The translations under genes and the position numbers were made by a program. Below the pieces are notes generated by a model. That model was not told the DNA's origin. It worked only from the letters and a program-made list of their open reading frames with translations, and ran no database searches. From contig CALMVM010000173.1 in assembly GCA_937873255.1 (NCBI GenBank), forward strand, positions 3,785 to 13,658: 9,874 nucleotides of DNA, in the 5' to 3' direction. Origin of the DNA: an uncultured Verrucomicrobiota bacterium. Lineage in GTDB: Bacteria; Verrucomicrobiota; Verrucomicrobiia; Chthoniobacterales; SZAS-18. Shown here piece by piece: positions 6,638 through 9,874 of this stretch. Within the stretch, counting starts at the first letter, position 1, and every line of letters starts with the position of its first letter.

Positions 6638-8017
6638 ATGAATTCTCTCCTGCGCCTTCGCGCGGCGCTGCTGCTGGCGCTTTTCGGCCTCGCGCCGTCG
6701 CTGTCCGTCCTCGCGCAGCAAGCCCCGGATTTTTTTAAGGCGACGGCGGCCACCGTTATCAACACCTCCGAGCTGCCCCCGCCCAGCGTCACCGGCGATT
6801 TGACCAAGGACAACAGCGTCTTCGGCTGCCTGACGATCTTTACCCGCGTGCTCCAACTCGTCCGCCAGGATTACGTGGACGAGGACAAGGTCGATTTCCG
6901 CGCGCTCACCTACAATTCCCTGCGCGGCATGCTTTCGGGGCTCGATCCGCACAGCCAGTTCATGGAGCCGGACAGCTTCAAGGACATGCAGGACGACACC
7001 CGCAGCCGCTACGACGGACTCGGGTTGGTCGTCTCGGCCAAGGACGGCGTGCTCATCGTCGTCTCCGCGATGGAGGACACCCCGGCGGCGAAGGCTGGGT
7101 TCGTCAGCGGCGACCAGATTCTCAAGATCAACGGCGCGACGACGGAAAAGATGCAGCTTTCCGACGCGATGGCCGCGCTCAAGGGCCGTCCGGGCGACCC
7201 GATCACGCTGCAAATCCTGCGGCCTGCGAGCAAGGAGGTGCGCGACATCCAACTCGTGCGCACCGAGATCAAGCTCGAGAGCGTCAAGGACACCCACCTC
7301 ATCGACTCGGCGTTGACCGGCGACTACAAGGTCGGCTACGTGCGGATCATCCAGTTCAACGAACCGACCGCCGACGAGTTGAACAAACGCCTCGACGAAC
7401 TCCAGAAACAGGGCATGGAGGCGCTCGTGCTCGATTTGAGAAACAACCCCGGCGGCCTGCTCAACAGCGCCGTGGACGTGTGCGGGCAGTTTTTGCCGCC
7501 TCGCACGATGGTTGTCTACACCGAGGGCCGCACGCCCTCGTCGCACCGCGAATACCCGACGCCTTCCACCTCGAAGCCGCGCGGGGATTTCCCGGTGGCG
7601 GTGCTCATCAACGGCGGCAGCGCCAGCGGCGCGGAGATCGTCGCGGGCGCGCTCAAGGACCTCAACCGCGCGATCCTCGTGGGCGAGACGACTTTCGGCA
7701 AAGGCAGCGTGCAGAGTGTCATCTCGCTGCCGGACGGTTCGGCGGTGCGGCTGACGACGGCGAAGTATTTCACACCGAGCAAGCAGGTCATCCACCAGCA
7801 CGGCGTCACGCCGACGATCCGCGCGACCCTGACCACCGAGCAGGAACGCGCCCTCAACGCCAAGCGCAACAACGCCGAGCAGCAGCCCGACGACGCCAGG
7901 CGCGACTACGGCGACGCCGCCGACACGCAACTCGACCGCGCCCTCGACGCGCTCAAGGGCATGTTGATCTACAAACAACAGGTCGCCTCGCGCAAGGACG
8001 GCGAGAAGCGTTCCTGA
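6638..8017 (+). CDS. Secreted C-terminal processing protease, S41 family with PDZ domain
   Basis: This serine peptidase of the Prc/CtpA/CtpB group cleaves proteins from their C-terminus in the periplasm or envelope. From the ATG at 6638 it has 459 residues. A signal peptide (MNSLLRLRAALLLALFGLAP...) has a likely cut after SVLA near residue 26. A helical region with the family signature GLDPHSQFM follows (about 100-108), then a PDZ domain (about 124-208, from YDGLGLVVS). The protease core runs from about 217 to 385 and includes DLRNNPGGLL. The Ser-Lys dyad is Ser330 in SASG and Lys355 in TFGKGSVQ, spaced 25 residues as in E. coli Prc. The frame stays open upstream to a TTG at 6599, but that start would put 13 residues ahead of the signal peptide. 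The small gene at 8046 follows after 28 bp and may be cotranscribed. Confidence 0.93.
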   Translation: MNSLLRLRAALLLALFGLAPSLSVLAQQAPDFFKATAATVINTSELPPPSVTGDLTKDNSVFGCLTIFTRVLQLVRQDYVDEDKVDFRALTYNSLRGMLSGLDPHSQFMEPDSFKDMQDDTRSRYDGLGLVVSAKDGVLIVVSAMEDTPAAKAGFVSGDQILKINGATTEKMQLSDAMAALKGRPGDPITLQILRPASKEVRDIQLVRTEIKLESVKDTHLIDSALTGDYKVGYVRIIQFNEPTADELNKRLDELQKQGMEALVLDLRNNPGGLLNSAVDVCGQFLPPRTMVVYTEGRTPSSHREYPTPSTSKPRGDFPVAVLINGGSASGAEIVAGALKDLNRAILVGETTFGKGSVQSVISLPDGSAVRLTTAKYFTPSKQVIHQHGVTPTIRATLTTEQERALNAKRNNAEQQPDDARRDYGDAADTQLDRALDALKGMLIYKQQVASRKDGEKRS

Positions 8018-8045
8018 ACACGCGGCGCGCGAACGTCCCGGCGGC

Positions 8046-8294
8046 ATGGACCTTTTCCGAACGCTCGACACCCTGATCGACCACTGGTGCGAACGGCGCG
8101 CGCTCCGGCCGTTGCAACGTTTGCTGCGGGTTTACCCGGGAGTGTTCGCGCACGCGGACCAGAGGTTCGCCCTGCTCGATGCGCTCAAGGACGTGCGGGA
8201 TTTGTGTCGCAAGGACCTGACCGCCGAGGAGTGCGTGTGGGTCGGCCAACTCTGCCGGTTGATGGAAGAGGCGCTGGGCGGGGCGTTACGCTGA
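8046..8294 (+). CDS. Small hypothetical protein, 82 aa, downstream of the S41 protease
   Basis: This compact, probably all-helical soluble protein (MDLFRTLDTLIDHWCERRALRPLQ...) has no signal peptide or membrane span. It keeps the high GC and codon use of its neighbours. Regular spacing of Leu, Val and Phe with charged residues (LDALKDVRDLCRKDLTAEE, VGQLCRLMEEALGG) suggests a helical bundle. Three cysteines (15, 54, 69) do not form a recognisable metal site. It starts 28 bp after the protease stop on the same strand and is probably cotranscribed. No Shine-Dalgarno is seen. I know no function; the composition and operon position make it likely to be a real gene. Confidence 0.65.
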   Translation: MDLFRTLDTLIDHWCERRALRPLQRLLRVYPGVFAHADQRFALLDALKDVRDLCRKDLTAEECVWVGQLCRLMEEALGGALR

Positions 8295-8338
8295 TTGCTG
8301 CTGATCCGCGTCGCAGGCGCATCCCAACCGACCGGTAG

Positions 8339-8359
8339 GGACCGCTCTCCGAGCGGTCC
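8339..8359. repeat. Perfect 9-bp stem, 3-nt loop palindrome (REP-like hairpin)
   Basis: GGACCGCTC (8339-8347), loop TCC, GAGCGGTCC (8351-8359) form a perfect GC-rich hairpin in the gap between the 82-aa gene and the GNAT gene. No T tract follows directly; only TTTT a few bases on. It is therefore not a classic intrinsic terminator, though it could end or protect the upstream message. From memory, GTAGGGACCGCTC...GAGCGGTCC palindromes recur between genes in verrucomicrobial genomes. That cannot be checked within this single copy. Confidence 0.6.
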
Positions 8360-8392
8360 GAAGATTTTCTGGCGAGGCGCAACCGGCGCGCG

Positions 8393-8420
8393 TTGACCTT
8401 CTGCCGCACACCAGAATTAT
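8393..8420 (+). promoter_or_regulatory. Candidate promoter of the GNAT-tsaD pair
   Basis: TTGACC (8393-8398) matches five of six -35 positions. After a 16-nt spacer, AATTAT (8415-8420) matches four of six -10 positions. The predicted transcription start falls at about the ATG at 8426, again suggesting a leaderless transcript. No Shine-Dalgarno is present. Confidence 0.35.
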
Positions 8421-8425
8421 CACGC

Positions 8426-8887
8426 ATGCAAATCACCCGGGCACACTCCACAGACGCCGAACGGTTGAGCCGCATCGCCTTCCGCGCCAAAGCCCATTGG
8501 GGTTACCCGGCGGAGTGGCTGGAGGCGTGGCGCGATTCCCTGACGGTCCACGCGGACGAGATCGGCGTGGACGAATATCTGGTCGCCCTGTCCGACGACG
8601 GGAAGGCCGTCGGATTCTGCGCGGTCAACGGTGTGCCGGGAGGCGAATGGTGGCTGGAACATCTGTGGGTGTTACCGGAATGGCAGGGGCGCGGCGTGGG
8701 CCGGCGGCTGTTCGACGCGGCGGTGGCGTACGTCCGCGAATGGGGAGGGGAGTGGATCGACCTGCGTTCCGATCCGCACGCGGAGGGGTTTTACCTGCGC
8801 ATGGGAGCCGTGCGGACCGGCGAGGTGGATGCTACCGTGAACGGCGTTCCGCGCACGCTGCCCGAACTCCGCTATGCCATCGTCTGA
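8426..8887 (+). CDS. GNAT-family N-acetyltransferase
   Basis: This 153-residue protein has the GCN5-related acetyltransferase fold, which transfers an acetyl group from acetyl-CoA to an amine. The substrate cannot be told from sequence. Motif A is clear: LEHLWVLPEWQGRGVGRRLF (78-96), where Q87-GRGVG92 binds the CoA pyrophosphate. Motif B is at FYLRMGAVRTGE (122-133). The frame stays open back to a TTG at 8393, but the ATG at 8426 starts directly at the first predicted strand (QITRAHS) and is preferred. It overlaps tsaD by 14 bp. GNAT genes such as rimI often neighbour the t6A genes, but this sequence is not obviously RimI, and a ribosomal target is only a guess. Confidence 0.88.
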   Translation: MQITRAHSTDAERLSRIAFRAKAHWGYPAEWLEAWRDSLTVHADEIGVDEYLVALSDDGKAVGFCAVNGVPGGEWWLEHLWVLPEWQGRGVGRRLFDAAVAYVREWGGEWIDLRSDPHAEGFYLRMGAVRTGEVDATVNGVPRTLPELRYAIV

Positions 8888-9874
8888 TGCCCCGCTCATT
8901 CTCGCCATCGAAACGTCCTGCGACGAGACGGCCGTGGCGGTCCTGCGCGGTCGGGGCGAACTGCTTGCCAGCGAGATCGCCTCGCAGATCGAGACCCACC
9001 GCGTCCACGGCGGCGTCGTGCCCGAGGCGGCGTCGCGCCAGCATCTCGTCGATTTGCCCCGGTTGCTCCCGCACACTTTGGCGAAGGCTGGGGTGGCGCT
9101 CGGCGACGTGGACGCGTTCGCCGCCACGTCGGGGCCGGGGCTGGCGAGTTCGCTGATGATCGGCGCGGCGGCGGCGAAGGGTCTTGCGCTCGGCGCGGGC
9201 AAGCCGTACGTCGGCGTCAATCACCTCGAAGGCCATTTGTTATCGCCGTTCTTCGGGACGGCGGACGGGGTCGTGCCGGCGGTGGGGCTGGTGGTCAGCG
9301 GCGGACATACGCTCCTCGTGGACGTGGCCGGTTTCCGGCAATACCGACGGCTGGGCGGCACGCTCGACGACGCGGCGGGCGAGGCGTTCGACAAGGTGGC
9401 GAAACTGCTCGGCCTGCCGTATCCCGGCGGCCCGCAGATCGACCGGCTTGCGCGCGAGGGCGACCCGGGGCGGTTCGACCTGCCGCGCTCGATGCTCGGC
9501 AGTGGGGATTTTGCGTTCAGCTTCAGCGGGTTGAAGACCGCCGTGCGCTACCTCCTGCCGCGCGTCGGGCTGGAGCGGGGTGGGGCGGGGGAGGACCAGC
9601 GCCAATTGCTCGCCGACGTGTGCGCGTCGTTCCAAGAGGCGGTCGTGGACGTGCTGGTGCGCAAGACCCTGCGGGCCGCGCGTGCGACGGGTCGGGGGAG
9701 AGTAGCGGTCAGCGGTGGCGTCAGCATGAACACGCGTCTGCGGGCCGAGTTTGGCCGGGCGTGTGAGGAGGCGGGAGTCGAACTGCTCGTGTCCGCACCG
9801 GCGCTTTGCACCGACAACGCCGCGATGATCGCCGCCGTGGCCGCTCTTGCGCTGGAAGCCGGCGCGGTCACGCC
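8874..9874 (+). CDS. tsaD: tRNA N6-threonylcarbamoyladenosine transferase TsaD, 3'-truncated by the window
   Basis: This is the Kae1/Qri7/YgjD-family catalytic subunit. It transfers the threonylcarbamoyl group to A37 of ANN-decoding tRNAs and works with TsaB and TsaE, using TsaC product. The start is fixed by MPSSDAPLILAIETSCDET. The 333 visible residues carry the metal-binding His117 and His121 (NHLEGH), SGGHT (142-146), GEAFDK (169-174), FSFSGLKTAV and SGGVSMN (280-286). They also carry Asp314 in CTDNAAM, the third metal ligand. Family members are about 340-360 residues, so probably only the last 10-25 are missing. The ATG lies inside the end of the GNAT gene in another frame (14-bp overlap), implying translational coupling. 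No own Shine-Dalgarno is visible. Confidence 0.96.
   Translation, partial: MPSSDAPLILAIETSCDETAVAVLRGRGELLASEIASQIETHRVHGGVVPEAASRQHLVDLPRLLPHTLAKAGVALGDVDAFAATSGPGLASSLMIGAAAAKGLALGAGKPYVGVNHLEGHLLSPFFGTADGVVPAVGLVVSGGHTLLVDVAGFRQYRRLGGTLDDAAGEAFDKVAKLLGLPYPGGPQIDRLAREGDPGRFDLPRSMLGSGDFAFSFSGLKTAVRYLLPRVGLERGGAGEDQRQLLADVCASFQEAVVDVLVRKTLRAARATGRGRVAVSGGVSMNTRLRAEFGRACEEAGVELLVSAPALCTDNAAMIAAVAALALEAGAVT

Noticed and set aside
6530..8071. A 513-codon antisense frame opposite the S41 protease
   Set aside because: The + strand has signal peptide, PDZ domain and Ser-Lys dyad. The antisense product is low-complexity Arg/Ala/His-rich.

Overview
The window is GC-rich bacterial chromosome with housekeeping genes at both ends and a small accessory patch in the middle. 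I infer a Gram-negative host, most likely a member of the Verrucomicrobiota (PVC group). The reasons are the high GC content, the tig-clpP-clpX order, the scarcity of Shine-Dalgarno sequences, the secreted S41 peptidase, and an intergenic GGACCGCTC hairpin of a kind I associate with such genomes. No marker RNA gene is present, so this placement is tentative.

Left block (1-3260, + strand): the 3' part of trigger factor (tig), then clpP overlapping it by ATGA, then clpX after a 102-bp gap. Together they couple chaperoning of nascent chains to ATP-dependent proteolysis. All catalytic residues of ClpP and ClpX are visible. ClpP has unusually long N- and C-terminal extensions.

Middle block (3261-6637): an unrecognised 130-aa protein gene on the + strand converges on a recQ-type helicase gene on the - strand (3902-5824). 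The helicase carries a long domain inserted between its motor and its zinc-binding cysteines. Divergent from recQ is a two-gene cassette that looks like a type II toxin-antitoxin module, a 64-aa helical acidic protein followed by an 84-aa RelE/ParE-like protein. It is less GC-rich than its surroundings. Behind it is a short open frame with a strong Shine-Dalgarno that appears broken by a 1-base slip in an A run.

Right block (6638-9874, + strand): a secreted C-terminal processing protease (S41 with PDZ), a small 82-aa conserved-looking protein, a palindromic hairpin, a GNAT acetyltransferase, and tsaD (tRNA t6A synthesis). tsaD overlaps the GNAT gene by 14 bp and runs off the window end.

A recurring feature is a TTG(A/T)C(T/C) hexamer 33-39 nt before the start codons of the antitoxin, ctp and GNAT genes, with no Shine-Dalgarno. 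This suggests leaderless or nearly leaderless transcripts. I found no tRNA, rRNA, CRISPR array, insertion sequence or clearly new defence system. The best candidates for something undescribed are the orphan 130-aa protein and the toxin-antitoxin patch with its broken third gene.
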